Source of the DNA: Dicyema japonicum | Taxonomy: Eukaryota > Dicyemida > Rhombozoa > Dicyemidae | Assembly: GCA_011109175.1 (NCBI GenBank) | Contig: RDEW01000017.1 | Coordinates: forward strand, 496,001-560,000 | Reading direction: 5' to 3' | Length of the DNA stretch: 64,000 bases | Shown: one piece after another, positions 30,261 through 42,763 of the stretch | Position numbering within the stretch: the first letter of the stretch is position 1 | Layout of the letters: each line of letters opens with the position of its first letter | Notes under the pieces: model-generated | Databases searched by the model: none | What the model was told of the DNA's origin: nothing | Seen by the model: only the letters and a program-made list of their open reading frames with translations | Made by a program: the position numbers and the translations under genes

Positions 30261-33200
30261 CTATCGAATATATCCATTTATAATATCAGTCCACTTTATA
30301 CAATCCTCATTATTATTAGCCATAAAGGTATATACTCTTAAGGTTGTTTTCATCTAAAATTAACTCATCAGAAAACTTCAAAGCAAACTTCATCTTGACC
30401 ATCCTGTGCAGGAAAGGTATTAAGTCCAACAACTAACGACAAATCAATACAACCCTTTGGGGAGGGACTACTCTCGTCAACATAATACAACAACTACAAC
30501 ATAAACAAATGAAAACTAACATGATGATTTGCCGAATCATAGGCAAAAAATCGTTTTTGCCAACGATTAGCGAATCCCTTTTTAAGCAAATAGGAAGAAA
30601 AGGAGATCGACATATTACGAGATCCCGTATTATCCCCGGCATTCTCTGAATAAATCTTAAAACGGAAAATAAACCTGATATTTCATAAATAGTTTGTTCT
30701 GAATTGTGTGTATCAACATCTTGTTGAGATGAATAAAATGAGGACCTTTTTCCTGTGATGCATGTGGATTTCACCAAATTGACGCATTTTTGATGAGCAC
30801 AATAGGAGCAGTTGCTACAACGAAGAACTAGCACGTGAAATATCAAACTCACTATTTTTCTGGTTGAGGCTAATTTGATGGCAGTGCATGCAGCGAATCG
30901 GAGCAAGAGAAGTATACGGAACGAAATTATGTGAGATAGAAGAAGGCATAAAAATATTTTTGGGGGGACTATTTGAATCTCCAGAGAGGAAACGTATACA
31001 AATAAAAGTGTGGTAGGCGAGATTGATTGAAATAAAAGGAACAGAGTCTTCGACTTTAATGGTATCCATTTGAAGAGTGCACCTTTTCCATGATTCAATA
31101 GCTGAAATATTGGTATCCTCGATAATCTTATGATAAAGTGCCCCGCCACTGTTAAGCAAGAGATCCTGATGGGAAGAGTTCCAAATAGAAATAAACTCAT
31201 CGTTCTCTCTCAAAGAGTATGACTCAATAAGAACGACCGCATTTTCATTGGCAGAGTCAGTTTTAACAACAAATTCGTAAATCGGGAAAGAAGAAAACAT
31301 CATTTCTGTGTAATACTCCCACAACGTGAAATTGAAGATCTCCGGAAAAGGTCTCAATATCTCTGCGCTATTGGGTGTGTAATATAGGTTGACAAAAACG
31401 AGACTGTAATTATTTACACTCCGAATGAAAGCCCAAATATCATTTTCACACGGGTCTTTGGTTGACCCAGCGCTCATAAAGTTTCCAAATCTGTTAGAAA
31501 CGTGGTGATAGGCCATGAAGCGCAGAAATACGTCGTTATACTGAAAGGAGAGAGGATATTGCTCCATAACCTAAAATATTTATATACGCAGACCTGATGC
31601 ATACAGTCGAGGAAAACGGTAAAAATGGGAGAATGCAACACCTCCGTGTCAACACTACTTGTTGTTTTACTGTTTGGGAATCGATGCCCAAAGGATAACC
31701 AGTCTTTCTCGACAAGAGCTTGGAATCCTTCAAAAGTCCGATAGTAGGGGTCCATCATGATCTGAGCCAAACTAGATACCTGAAATTAGTAAAGATAGTG
31801 ACTTGAGTTGTAAAGTCAGACCCACTGGGTTCAAGAGACAGAATTACACTGGATTTATGGTTTATCATCAAATGTACAACAGCGTTGGCAGTGTTAATGA
31901 TATTTTGAAGCTATAATAAGAAAACAGCAAACTAGAGAAAACCAGCCAATCTCTTCGGCTTGCGAACGAATAAGTGAGGTAGTCTCTGAGTTTTCAGGAG
32001 TACATAGTTTTATGAGCTTCAGAAACATGCTTTTCTGTGTTGACCGAGAATTGATATCCACAGTAATTAGATGACATCTTTCATCAGAGTACAAACGAAT
32101 GGGCTTTAAATGCTAACATAAATAAACTTTGCTGGAGGATTTCGGCACAATTACGTACACAGAAGAGGTTGAGGGCTTGAAAGCAATTCTAGAAGAGCTT
32201 GTCACTGAAAATATGCTTGAAAGATCTACAATCAGATTAGTTTTACCTGTATTACCAGAAATAGACTTCTTTACATCAGAGATCGTAATGTCATGCATCA
32301 CATCACTTGAACTCGGGTCTTTCGTCCATGTGCAGTCCAAAATAGCCGCCAAAAATTTGCTAGAAGCTAAAATCCTCGGATCGGTATTATTTTCAATGTC
32401 TAAAATGATTAAATATGAGACTTTTGGAACTCAGACACAATGAACGGATAAGATACGAGGAACTAACTAACAAAAACCGTTTTTGATCCATATAGGCCCA
32501 CGTGATGATCGGAAACCTGGTAGAGATTACAGAAAATAACTACTGGCCGTTCACGTGGGACTTTGACAACTGAACAATATTCGGGAACATATTATGAGGA
32601 TTCACGATGAAGCTTGGATAGCTATAGATAAAATCGTGTCATTACTTTTTTGACAAAATTTTATTATTATTCCAGTTAACAACTTCCACGTGTGGGCCAC
32701 TCATACGGATATTGTTGAACCTCAGCCGCTTGAATTCCTTTCCAAGAGGGGTACATTCAATAAAGTAGCCAAATCCATCATTGGAAGAAATACTCACGCT
32801 GTCGACTACAATATGAATCAAGAAAAACATTCAATTTGGTGGTCTATTTCATTAGTTTGGTCGTTCCATTTAGTTTTACTTTTAGTTTTCTTTTGTTGTA
32901 GCCCAATTGACCGTCTTCTGAAAAATAACGTTAATAAATAGTGTTTGATATCGGAAAGTAATACTTACATAGTTTGTACTCTGGTTATTAGAGGGGAAGA
33001 TTGAACTGGTAATTCAGGTTTATCAAGATCAGCTGCTCTAAATGCGAAGGTCGTATTGATGTTTGTGTAGTTCATAAGGGAAATTAAACTCTTTTTAAAA
33101 GACTCAATTTTGTAGGAACTTACTCCCATTGGGAAATAGACATAGAGAATCTTCATTTATGGCATAAAAGTAACCTGAAAATTTTGAGTTCTGATCCGCC

Positions 33201-36200
33201 ATCCTTCAGAAACGCGTATATTTGTATTTTCATATTGTTTACATGATACCTTCTTCTCTGATAAAATTGACCCTATTGGAAGACTCTTTACTGTACAAAT
33301 GTGTGGAGCTTGGGATAATTATAATATACACCGTTCGGATCCGACGGGAATCCCTTAAACACGACTCGGTAGTTTGTCAAAACGAGGTGTCCATCGATAA
33401 TACTGTCGTGGAAAGAATATTGCAGAATATGGATAGTGTTGAGAGGACCTGCTATAACCTTTTCACGGTTAAGCAGTGCGATCGCTTCGTAACCATGCTA
33501 AAATAAAGAAACGATCAACCTTCCCCTCGTTCTCCATTTTAAGGAAATCTCCGACCATTTCTTGGTAGCTCTCAACATAAATAGAAATCAAAACTAAAAA
33601 AATCATGAAAATAATAACGAGGAAGGCTTCTGAGAATTTCGACTGTGTAGGCACTGCCTATTTCATATAAATTACTGATAAATTCAATGAAAGAGACGAT
33701 GAAACTTTTAATTCTCCAATATTCACTCCAACGGTCGTTCATAGTTACAGTTTCACCAGCATCTGGAGATGACTTATTCAAATCCTCAATAATTTCACTC
33801 AATTTCTCCTCCGTTAATTTAGAACTTGAAATGTTTGTGAATGGCACTAGCAAGGCTACCATCAGCTTAATAAAGTCTTTAAGCTGGGACAAGACTGAGG
33901 TCTCTTCCTCCGCGCTCATTTTATCCAAATGGTCTGTAAGACTCTCCTCGTTTTTAATCTAAAAATCCTCAAAGCAGTCTACCCAGTAGTAAGCGATACT
34001 CAAGGCACTTTCAGTGAATTTTTGATCGGGAAACAACTCAGACAAATATGAGGTGTGTAATTTGGAAATGTTTTGCTCCACACTTTTGTAGAAAAGTTCG
34101 ATCCAAAAGTTAATGTCACACCAGATGCCCACATACTCTTGCAAACAGACAACCATGTCGTGAGAGGACGAAGGAAGAGTCTAAACTAAACCACGTGGAA
34201 AACTCTGTGTATTCTTTTTGATAGAAGGAGCACCTCACCTGCCGTATCATAGTCGACCTGAGCAACAGAATACTAGATAAAACCACAAGCCAACCTTCAG
34301 GACAGATTTGAGGATCGATGAGAGTGCGCTGTATTGATCGCTCGTCACAGAAATCGTCCCTTCGCTAACATAATTTCTAATTTCCTCAAAGATGACAGTT
34401 CTCGTTGGTTTGAGGTACACAATCTTCAATACGGCAGGAATGGTTTTACGAGCCTCAAACATGTCCCCATTAAAAATTGCTTGGAGGCAGTCTTTGGTAA
34501 CTTGAACTCTTCGTTTGTTGATCCCCACCGTTGAATCGAATGAATTGAAAAATATCTTTTCGTATTTCACATGCCGCTTCTCCAACTCGGGGATGGAATT
34601 TTTAGGTTTTGGGTTATTAAGGAGTTTATTCCTGAATTCCTGGGCAGTTTGGATCTCATTTTTAATTATTTGAGAATCCAGGTACTTCCCTAACTCACGC
34701 CGGGGACACATTCTTTTGGACTTAGATTTAATGAAATAATCGTTTGTGGAGTCTCGTGAGTGGTGGTTGTAGATTCCTTTAGTAAAGCTGTGAAAATACG
34801 TTTAGAATAAGCTTCTTTGAAATTCCCATGCAAATAGTCGGTAGATCAGAGTTCAACATTTCAGAGGTTGTGTTCCCCAGTTTATAGAAGACCTGAAAAT
34901 ACACAAGCAAGCAAAACATCATCAAAAATGTCAGTAACTCTGTAAGGGATGCCACGGGAAGTGAAGAATTTGTCGAAAATTGGAGAATCGAGCAAAATAT
35001 TGATAAATTGATTGCCAACATAGCCCCTAATCAACTTGAATTTGTATTTCTGCAAAGAAACGATAATTGTAGGTAGAATTCTGGCCACACAGAGAAACTT
35101 ATCGTACCCATAAAGTATTTCCGCGTGTATTCTCACAAAAACTGATCTCAATTCCTTATCCTTGGAATTAACCACAATCCGTAACCTCAGAAAACATCGA
35201 CCTTGTGTAAACGTCCTGAAAGGCATTGTCGGACAAAAACAAGTCCGGCTTGCTTATCTAGGATGTGCTGACGATGAATTACCCTCAACAATGTGTCCAT
35301 AGCCCTGGAATAGAATGGTTCAGGATAAAAATCTATTGGGTTGTTAGAAGGAACAGTAAGCTTCGACGCGTCAATGTCGCAGAAAATAACATCATCCTGT
35401 AAATATCACGTAAATTGCTACAGCATCGGTTACGGCGTAAATAAAGATCGGTGATACCAACAAGGAAAGGAGAAGGCGCTTGTACCACTTCTACAGCATG
35501 GAATGGGAGTATTGGGATGAAAACATAACTAGAAATATCACGAATATTGTAACATGTATGTGAAAGGGTAAATCAAAGCGTTTAGTGCAAGGCAACAGTG
35601 AAGTAACATGGAATAACTGCTGGACACTAAGACAATTTTTCTGTCTGTTAAAAGAGCGCACACGAGGCTCAACATATTTGTTATTCCTGAGGCAATATTT
35701 ACAAAATAAACCGATTTGGCGAAGAGAATCGAAACATAAGATCCTGATATTGGCACAAGAGGAGACCTGGAAGAGTTTATTTGAATTGGTTCACAGTAAG
35801 GGAGTGCTAAAGTGAACGTGGATCCACCAGGACTTGGAACTATAGCACTTCCTAGGAGTTTTGCCACAACCCTTTCCAAGGCATACTGCGGATGTATTTG
35901 ACTACAGTAGATTTGGTAGAAAAATGTTAAGCACTTTCTGAAAGTTTCCATGTGTGGATGTTGTGAGAGAATCACAAAAGCCTTTGGGGTAAAATTCCCA
36001 TCGAGACAGGCCTCAGTAATCACAAGAGAGGCACAAAAACTGTGGACACCGTCTTGGTTTGTCAACATTGCAACATAAAATCTCGCAGCCTGTTCTTCCT
36101 TAAACAAATGCCAGCCAGCTGGGAGACAAAATTGATCGACATTATTGACACAGGAAATATCGGGCCAGTCGTCCTCTGGAAAACGCTGAACAATCTTTCC

Positions 36201-36314
36201 ATTTCCGTAATCAGAATCTTAAAATAATTAAAATATCATACAGCCGTCTTCATCGAGTTCGATTACGAGGAAATAATCAACGAGACGAGAGCACGTGGAA
36301 AATATGGTCGACAT
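30261..36314 (-). CDS. SBF1: SBF/MTMR5-13 family pseudophosphatase (DENN-GRAM-myotubularin-C1-PH)
   Basis: Six-kilobase gene on the minus strand. The DENN module opens MSTIFSTCSRLVDYFLVIEL and QRFPEDDWPD, then LSLVCALLTDRKIVLVSSSY and IPILPFHAVEVVQAPSPFLV. Next come the SBF2-type region, a GRAM domain (DGHLVLTNYRVVFKGFPSDP) and a myotubularin domain ending MMDPYYRTFEGFQALVEKDW. The phosphatase loop reads LSLEPSGSDFTTQ in place of HCSDGWDRT, so the catalytic Cys and Arg are gone, as in MTMR5/13. A C1 domain follows (HNFVPYTSLAPIRCMHC to CSNCSYCAHQKC), then a PH domain with LLKKGFANRWQKRFFAYD and MKTTLRVYTFMANN. The family activates Rab21/Rab28 and pairs with active MTMR2. Introns checked include 36218-36241, a 25-nt one after PFTY, a 23-nt one beside the dead active site and 30354-30376. 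Not every join was resolved; one near 35400 remains unclear. Confidence 0.9.
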
Positions 36315-36769
36315 TTAATATCACGGAAATAGGAATATTTGCGTTAAATATAGAATTATGACTTAATTCGATTTTTGAATTTATTAAAAATTGATTTTAT
36401 TTTTATTAAATGTTTAATAATTAATAAGAAATTAAGAAAATTAATTCAAATTGCAGTATTTTTATTATATTTTGAATAACACTATTTATATTTGAATAAA
36501 GGCTTCAAATACACGAAATTTGGGGAAAAACCCCACTCCTCTTCAAACCCTAATGAAAGATGATCGTCGTTTATTCAGGAAAGCCGTGGGTACTCTGGAG
36601 GAACACAGGAAAAACCTCTCGATCCTGTTGAGGCGTACCGGGATCACTTAATTAGTTGGATTACTCCTTCTTTCTTGGTGTTCCCTTTTAAGGGGTTATT
36701 AAATAATAATAATATTTGAATAACACCCCGATCTATGGGAGCGACCAACATCTGCTGCGTCCTACTTAA
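36315..36769 (+). repeat. AT-rich spacer and SINE-B-like tail
   Basis: From about 36520 to 36715 the plus strand has CTTAATTAGTTGGATTAC, TTTCTTGGTGTTCCC and a TTATTAAATAATAATAAT end, matching the SINE-B 3' part. The upstream 200 bases are AT-rich. Confidence 0.5.
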
Positions 36770-38520
36770 ATCTTTAATCTAAGACATAATTGGACTCCAA
36801 TTCTAACGGAATAGTCTTCCAGAAACGTTCCTAGTTGTCTGCTTGGGATGGCCTTGAGCCAAGCCCCATTCTCGGGAGAAGCTTCAGACAACAGACAGAC
36901 ACGGCATGCTGGTTTGATGACTTTAAGGGTTTTTCGAACAACTTCTGGAGAACAAATCGTCCAGACTACACTTAGAATCTTGGGATCTAGAGAGGAACGA
37001 ATTAAGATGGTTTCAAGTCCCCCATACGTGTCTGAAGGTCTAAATCGATCGAGAATTCGGGAAGGCAGTGTAGAATTCTCCTGAACAACGTAGTGGAACC
37101 CACTAACGAGAAAAAAGAATATCTTCAAAGCAGCGAATTCCAATGCCACCAATTCTCTTGTTTCCATGGAGCCATATCAAAAATAAGCATTGCAGATATT
37201 TCCGACTGTTGAACGAAAGACGTCGATACGTCTGAGTTGTTCATTTTGGCTAAAATAGGGAGTTGTCTTGAGTATATATGCAAGCTTCTGTATAGTGAGA
37301 TACTCTTCCAGGGGAATAATGAGGTATGTTGGTTGAGTAAAAATAATCGATCGAACGTTCCCCAAGTAATAATTGCTTGTCACATAATACTTTCACCATC
37401 GCACTCTTAGTGATTGGGATCCTAGGAATACAAGGTCTCCATAAGGAGTAGAAATAGTTCCGGGTAGTAAAATCGTAATAAATGTCATAACTCTTGAAAA
37501 CTCATCGTCAGAAAGTCCACAATTGGATATTTCGAATTTATTATAGTTTGACAAGGTTTCTAAATCGCCGAAGACAAATCCGAGGGTCCTTCAAATTTAG
37601 TGATTCTCTCGGTTGCAAAACAAAACAGTAGCGTCCAAATAGATTTCCTTGTTGCACTCCAGAGGACGAAGGGATTAGGTAATAAGATGAAAAACCTAGG
37701 ACTGGTTGACCATTTCGCAGATATTAAGAAATCTTTCCATACACGCCTCCAGAATTTTATTTTTCCTTAGATTGTTATTAGCGTTCCTGACGAGAATATG
37801 TCCTCGGGAATCTTCTATGCTGCGGTTTTTGAATATTCGAGCAGAATGAACAGCGACCTTGCATCCGAGATGTACTCAGACTCCTATTTGGGAAAGGCTT
37901 AAGAATTTTGCTACAAGAGGGATAAATATTGGGAGATAATCTTAGCACCCAGCCTCATGAAGACAAAGATGACTGCAATTGGGTGTAATCTGCCACTATT
38001 CTTATCGAAAGCAATCATGTTAGCAGAGAACATGGTGGACCATTTTGGGAAAGTCCTTCAGACAAAATCCGGTTTGTAAGTGAGAAAATTGAATTTTTAA
38101 GACGGAGTCCTGGATTTCCAACGGACAAAGTAGTCAGGTCATTCAGATGACAGGGACTCATTCCGTCAAGACTGCCACTGCTACTGGAGGCAAAATTCAG
38201 TATCGCAAGAAGTATTTCATACTTGATGGGGTCAGGGGATTCATTTAGACGAGGAAAGTGACAGGAGGCAATCTGTGAGGTGGTAGTGAGTGCAAATTTT
38301 TGTAGGTGTTGAAGGTTGGTTTTGCGTGGGCCTCTTGAAGAAAGTGCCTTGATGGCTGCATGGGTTCTAACTTCGACTAGCTTCAAACGAATAGTTTTTT
38401 TGAGGCCGAAAATTTCTACTTCCTTGTCTGTTCTCCTCGTTCTTTTCAGTAAGAATATGATCCTATCCTTTTTGTGGAAAAAACCATTCCTTACATCCGT
38501 AGAGTAAAATTGGGAGAATT
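36770..38520 (-). mobile_element. F4 reverse-transcriptase element, degenerate
   Basis: Read leftward: HARTHAAIKALSS-type leader, then GSLDGMSPCHLNDLTTLSVG and LTNRILSEGLSQNGPPCSLL (start of the RT domain), ANMIAFDKNSGRLHPIAV, later ISTPYGDLVFLGSQSL, and near 36.85 kb LLSEASPENGAWLKAIPSRQ with IGVQLCLRL. These are successive landmarks of the same family whose tail is at 22.1-22.8 kb. Several frameshifts. It stops just after the LRL motif and lacks the GHH tail. Confidence 0.65.
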
Positions 38521-39277
38521 ATTTCACGGAAGATAAATAGAAACGTCTCTGTTCCAGAGGACATCCTCGATCATATTAGAAAGGGCCTGAGTAGCGAAAG
38601 GAACTGCGGCTTTGGAAATCCCCACGAGGAATAGTCAGTGAAGAACGTCGCTGATATTAGACGTAAGATTTATTCAGGGTCCATGGTTCTAAGACGACTG
38701 GGAGACGAGTTAGCATTTGTGTAAGTACGAGTAACCTTTTCATAGGCCACAGCAGGGAGACCAGTGTAATACTTCAAGCGCGCTTGCAGGGACCTGACAT
38801 AGTTTGACACAACCTAAATGGAAGAAATCTTCACAAGCATAAAAAGGAAACCACGTTGCCAAGTTTTGACTGGGCGACAAAATGAAAAATTGTTAGATGA
38901 CCACGCTGGTACGATTTCCTAGAATACATATTTTCTAGCATTTCCACGAGACGCTTAAGAATTTTTAAGATTTTACGCATTCTCTTGTATCTTTCAATCC
39001 TTCGTTGGAGCTTCTATACAAACAGTTTTTATCGAGCATAAAATACGCTTGTGCAGTATGGATTGTCCCGCAGAGAAAATTAAAGATGTGCAAAATCTTG
39101 GAATATTATTAAGATTCTCGAAACAGACTCCCACATCGTTGCTACGGAAAACTCTAAGCATTGCACCAATCTTTGCGGAACACCAGGGAGACTTCAAAAT
39201 AGACAAGTTTCCTGAATATTCCTTTGAGTCGGAAGAACTTTCAGAAAGGCTAGTTTTCTAGTGATTAGGCACAAACA
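38521..39277 (+). mobile_element. Jockey/R1-like fragments
   Basis: Broken plus frames near 39.0 kb read SSIKYACAVW, the F2 post-RT pattern also seen near 0.73 kb. Upstream of 38950 only scraps with many stops are present. Confidence 0.5.
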
Positions 39278-39485
39278 AATGTAGTGTTTTTAGTACATTA
39301 CGTATATGGTTGCTGTTTTGATGTCTTTGTTGTTTAACCGAGTTAATAGTAACTGTTTTGGGCCTTAGAGAGAGATGAGAGTAGTGTTAACCGCTCTCTA
39401 AAATACTTATAAAGCAAATGATGTGCGTGTAGCCTGCAGTGTGTACTAGTGTTCATTATTGCATCCAAGTATACCTTCTTACATT
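39278..39485 (+). repeat. Possible solo LTR
   Basis: The segment starts TGTAGTG, has a TATA-like ACTTATAAAGCAAATG near 39409 and ends CTTACA, the TG...CA layout of an LTR. The 4-6 bases flanking the two ends do not match, so target duplication is absent. Weak. Confidence 0.2.
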
Positions 39486-40929
39486 AATTTAGAAGAATCA
39501 AATTATTTTGTTAACCTTAACGTGAACAAGAGTTTATGTAATTATGAGGAACAGAAGAAATTGAATTGGAGATGAATTTCTTAAAATTGGAAATAGCTTC
39601 AGGGTGGATGAAAACCGTTGTCTTCTTTCTCTTAGATATGGGCGAGGTGACGGACTCACGATACATTGGAAATATGAATCCTGAATAAGGGAAATGTCAG
39701 GTTCATATTGGAATCCGATTCGATTCTCGTCCAACCAAGAATTGAAAGAACTTGGGAGAATCTTATCTGTAAAGTACGTGCATAGACCGATAGTTTTACA
39801 TGGTCAAGAGGCCTCTCTCAATAACCTTACATATTGGTTTGGTATTCCTCTCAGGATCCAATGTTTTCGTTGTTAGATAGAAAAAATTTTACCAGGAATC
39901 GATAACTAGGAAGATTTTTTTGACTTTGTAAATTCGAAATTTTGACCTTTCTTTGTTTATCTGGGAAAAATTAATTAATGTGAAAAAAAATTAACTTCAT
40001 TAAAATATAGAATAATGTAATTCAAAACGTTTTCAGGTTAAAGTTTTAAACAAGTTTTGTAAACTTTACTGTTCAACTTATTCAAGGACTTATTCAGGAA
40101 ATCATATTCAATTAAGCATTAGTGACCTTAGTGATTCTAGAGTCGGTAGATGGAATGAAAAAATCAGATGTTTTACAATGGCAACTGTGAAATAGTAATA
40201 AAATGATAAACCTGCTAGTTTGAATTGTTTCTTAGACGAAAAATTCAATAAGAAGCTGTTGATAGAAAATTCTCCAGAATATTTTCTAATAACAGTCTTA
40301 ACCTTTTCAGTGACCTTCCTGATTGAACGAGGCATAACAGTTAATGCCACGTTAGTATTTTATTCGAAAAACTCGAAAAATTAAAAATCAATAAAAACTT
40401 TTTGACTGAAAACAATTTTAAAGAACATGAATTTTTGACTTTATTGTCAAAAAACTCATTTTAGCTCGGTTTACTATCGCTACATGCAGATGGTCTCCGA
40501 AATAATAAGCGTCCCCAATTTTCCAACAAGGACTTTAAAGTAGGTTGGTCAAGCAACAGAATCGGAAAATTCATTAGTTCTGGTAGCTTTGTATTGGAAG
40601 TCTGATCTCATTTAGGTTCGCTTTTGCTAGGTTCGTCCTTCATACAGTCCGTATTTAAATGTTAAGAATTTAGCCTTGGGGTGAATAACTTCATGAAGTT
40701 TCCAAGAAGTGCTTATATTAAACTCTGCTTTCATTGCGGAGAAAATAAACCATTGTCTGTGTCATCTCCGAAAGTCATGATAAAATCGAAAACGATTTCA
40801 AAATTTTTTAAAATTATTCGTAAATGTGATTTGCTTTCCATTAAAAATTAGTGGTATCCAAGTCTTTTATTTGAAGTAAATATTGTGCTGCATGACTTCT
40901 CGCCAGTGAATAATAAGTTTTAATCTAGC
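39486..40929. other. Spacer; one unrecognised minus ORF
   Basis: A minus frame from an ATG near 40335 down to 40108 reads MPRSIRKVTEKVKTVIRKYS and FSINSFLLNFSSKKQFKLA; a 27-nt GT...AG segment inside it could be an intron. I know no family. The rest is AT-rich. Confidence 0.3.
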
Positions 40930-41290
40930 ATTCTGTTCAGGTGGTCGAGCAGGTTTAGAAGATATCCAGAAGCTGTCTGTAAGTATCATTCTCTAGATAT
41001 ATGATCATAGCACTATCAAAGGTTTGAATAGATAGATCAATCGGAAATAGGTCGAATAGAATGGGTGATAGAGGTGACCCCTGTAACGAATCGTTTAGTG
41101 GTGGTTTTGAAACGGACTCGGAGACAGTTATATGGAACTTCATCTGACAATGTCCGGGAAGCCAGAACTCTACGCCAATAGTTTCCCAGTGGAATGAAAA
41201 GATAGATCCTTTTGAATTCCGAGCAAGCATTAAAAGTCTCATGAGTAAGGTGGATCTGATGGAAAGAAGAGAAATTTTCAATCAAGTATT
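40930..41290 (-). mobile_element. LINE reverse-transcriptase fragment
   Basis: Minus frame contains SLQGSPLSPILFDLFPIDLS, the B-type RT motif, followed by SAMIIYLEND where a catalytic YADD would lie; the aspartates are lost. Non-functional. Confidence 0.65.
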
Positions 41291-41300
41291 CACATGGTAC

Positions 41301-41440
41301 CACAAGGCACCACGAAACTAAGTGGGAGTATAGAACCCGCGGAGAATTATATAAACAAAACAACGTATAGAACGAATGGCACCACGAAGCTAAGTGGAGT
41401 ATGGACCGCAGAGTATTTATATAAAACAAAACAAATATTC
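41301..41440 (+). repeat. Two tandem units of about 72 bp
   Basis: Both units contain GGCACCACGAAxCTAAGTGG and a TATATAAA-rich end with ACAAAACA. They differ at scattered positions. Origin unknown; the GGCACCACG word also occurs near 45.53 kb. Confidence 0.65.
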
Positions 41441-41520
41441 GTTAGAGATATTATTATTATTAGCACTTATCGCTATGTCATAGACTTGACAAAAGCATGT
41501 GCAACACGAGTTAAATAATT

Positions 41521-41860
41521 AATTAGCCACGTGGCGCCATGTGGTGCTGCGTGGTTAATTGGTTGAAGTTTTCCGCTTGCTTGTCTGTTCCTCCTCTCTC
41601 TTCCTAATAGAGTGGCTTCATGTGATCCACCTGTCTAGGTGACGCCCAGTGCCAGGCCGGCACGAAAAATGATCATTTGCTCTTCCCCATTCCAGTGGAG
41701 GGGTTTCCACAACTGCATGTAATGGACGTCTTACCTTTTATGCTGATTCGGATGGACTCTGTTTCTATAGAAGTGGAAACTGGATACACTTAATGTTTAC
41801 TTTAACTTCTTTCTCGGTGTATCCGGAGTTAATAAATGAATAAAATAAATAATAACAAGA
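41521..41860 (+). repeat. SINE-B copy, full length
   Basis: Best partner of 7496-7850: CACGTGGCGCCATGTGGTGC head, TTAATTGGTTGAAG, GGCACGAAAAATGATCATTT, CAGTGGAGGGGTTTCCACAA and a TCTCGGTGTATCCGGAGTTA end with an A-rich AATAAATAATAA tail. Confidence 0.8.
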
Positions 41861-41879
41861 GTTGGCAAATCACTGGTAA

Positions 41880-42040
41880 GTTTCATCCACTTACTCTATT
41901 CAAAGCCGCAGTGCGCAACCAGTCAAGATACTCTTCACTTCCAAGATGCCGTCCCATTTCTTTGAGGTCCTCGTCGAGAACGACTGCTAAGCTTTTTGCA
42001 CTTGCGCCAGTACTCCTCCGCCAGTACAAATATTCGTTAG
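41880..42040 (-). mobile_element. Diverged F1 tail
   Basis: Minus strand reads AVVLDEDLKEMGRHLGS and YLDWLRTAALNR, a relative of the F1 ending (TLP..L..DL, DDLDxLRxLA). A separate subfamily from the recent copies. Confidence 0.55.
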
Positions 42041-42161
42041 AATAATTTTGATAATATAATAATTTTTGTCAAAAATAATTAAGTTTATTTTAAAAAAATA
42101 ATAAAATCATTAATTGAAGTGTGAGCTGTATATTTAAATTTAAATTTTAGTGGTGTCGCAT

Positions 42162-42430
42162 ATGAATAAATTAAACTATGTACCATATTACGGACCGATT
42201 GACCCAAATTTGTTTCCCTACTTTGCTCTAGTACTTTTGTTTTTCGGAATATTAACATCCATTGTTTTTAAAGTGTAATCGATTTCATGATGACTTTATA
42301 GGTCACAATCTTGTCCTCGAGGAAATCCAGATCATTAGTAAATGAGATCTTATTTGCTGTCTTCTCTTCGCTCTTACTCGGATTTGGTACTGTTTTGCTT
42401 TTCTTTCCGTTGGAATTAATCTCTGTTTGA
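42162..42430 (+). CDS. TMEM258: TMEM258, oligosaccharyltransferase subunit, 2 exons
   Basis: 79-residue protein, the same length as human TMEM258. It reads MNKLNYVPYYGPIDPNLFPY, a first membrane helix FALVLLFFGILTSIVFK, then RSLVNEILFAVFSSLLLGFG and a second helix ending FFPLELISV. TMEM258 is a two-pass ER protein of the oligosaccharyltransferase complex for N-glycosylation. One intron of 29 nt (42273-42301). A TTTAAATTTTAG lies 11 bases before the ATG and resembles a 3' splice site. Length, membrane layout and the P-(I/V)-(D/N)-P-x-(L/V)-FP start make the call firm despite its small size. Confidence 0.9.
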
Positions 42431-42763
42431 CTTTATATTTATATTTGTAGAATTTTTCTTCATTTCATTAATTTTCGTTTAAATAAAGGCATCCTTTAAT
42501 TTACTATTTAAGGATAATAATTTTACCCCGGAGGTATTTGCCTTGTAATTCAGATAGACACCGTAACATCGATATAAATTAGCTAATTAAATCATCCAGG
42601 CTTCCCAACTCGTAAGAGAATAACGGCTATCTAATAAAATGCAGAAAAGTGGCCTATAAAAATAGCATTTGAGGAATTTAATGTTTTTTTATAAAAATTA
42701 TTATTATTAAAACTTTTTTTTTAACGAAGAATAATTTTTTTATTAAAACTGTTTTTAGTTAAT
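42431..42763. other. AT-rich spacer
   Basis: Nothing recognised besides homopolymer and ATT runs. Confidence 0.4.

Noticed and set aside
34334-34534. Plus-strand open frames inside the SBF gene
   Set aside because: They lie opposite coding exons of the minus-strand gene and show no conserved motif.
39278-39485. LTR retrotransposon remnant
   Set aside because: TG...CA ends and a TATA-like box, but no target duplication, no second LTR and no pol sequence nearby; kept only as a low-confidence repeat.
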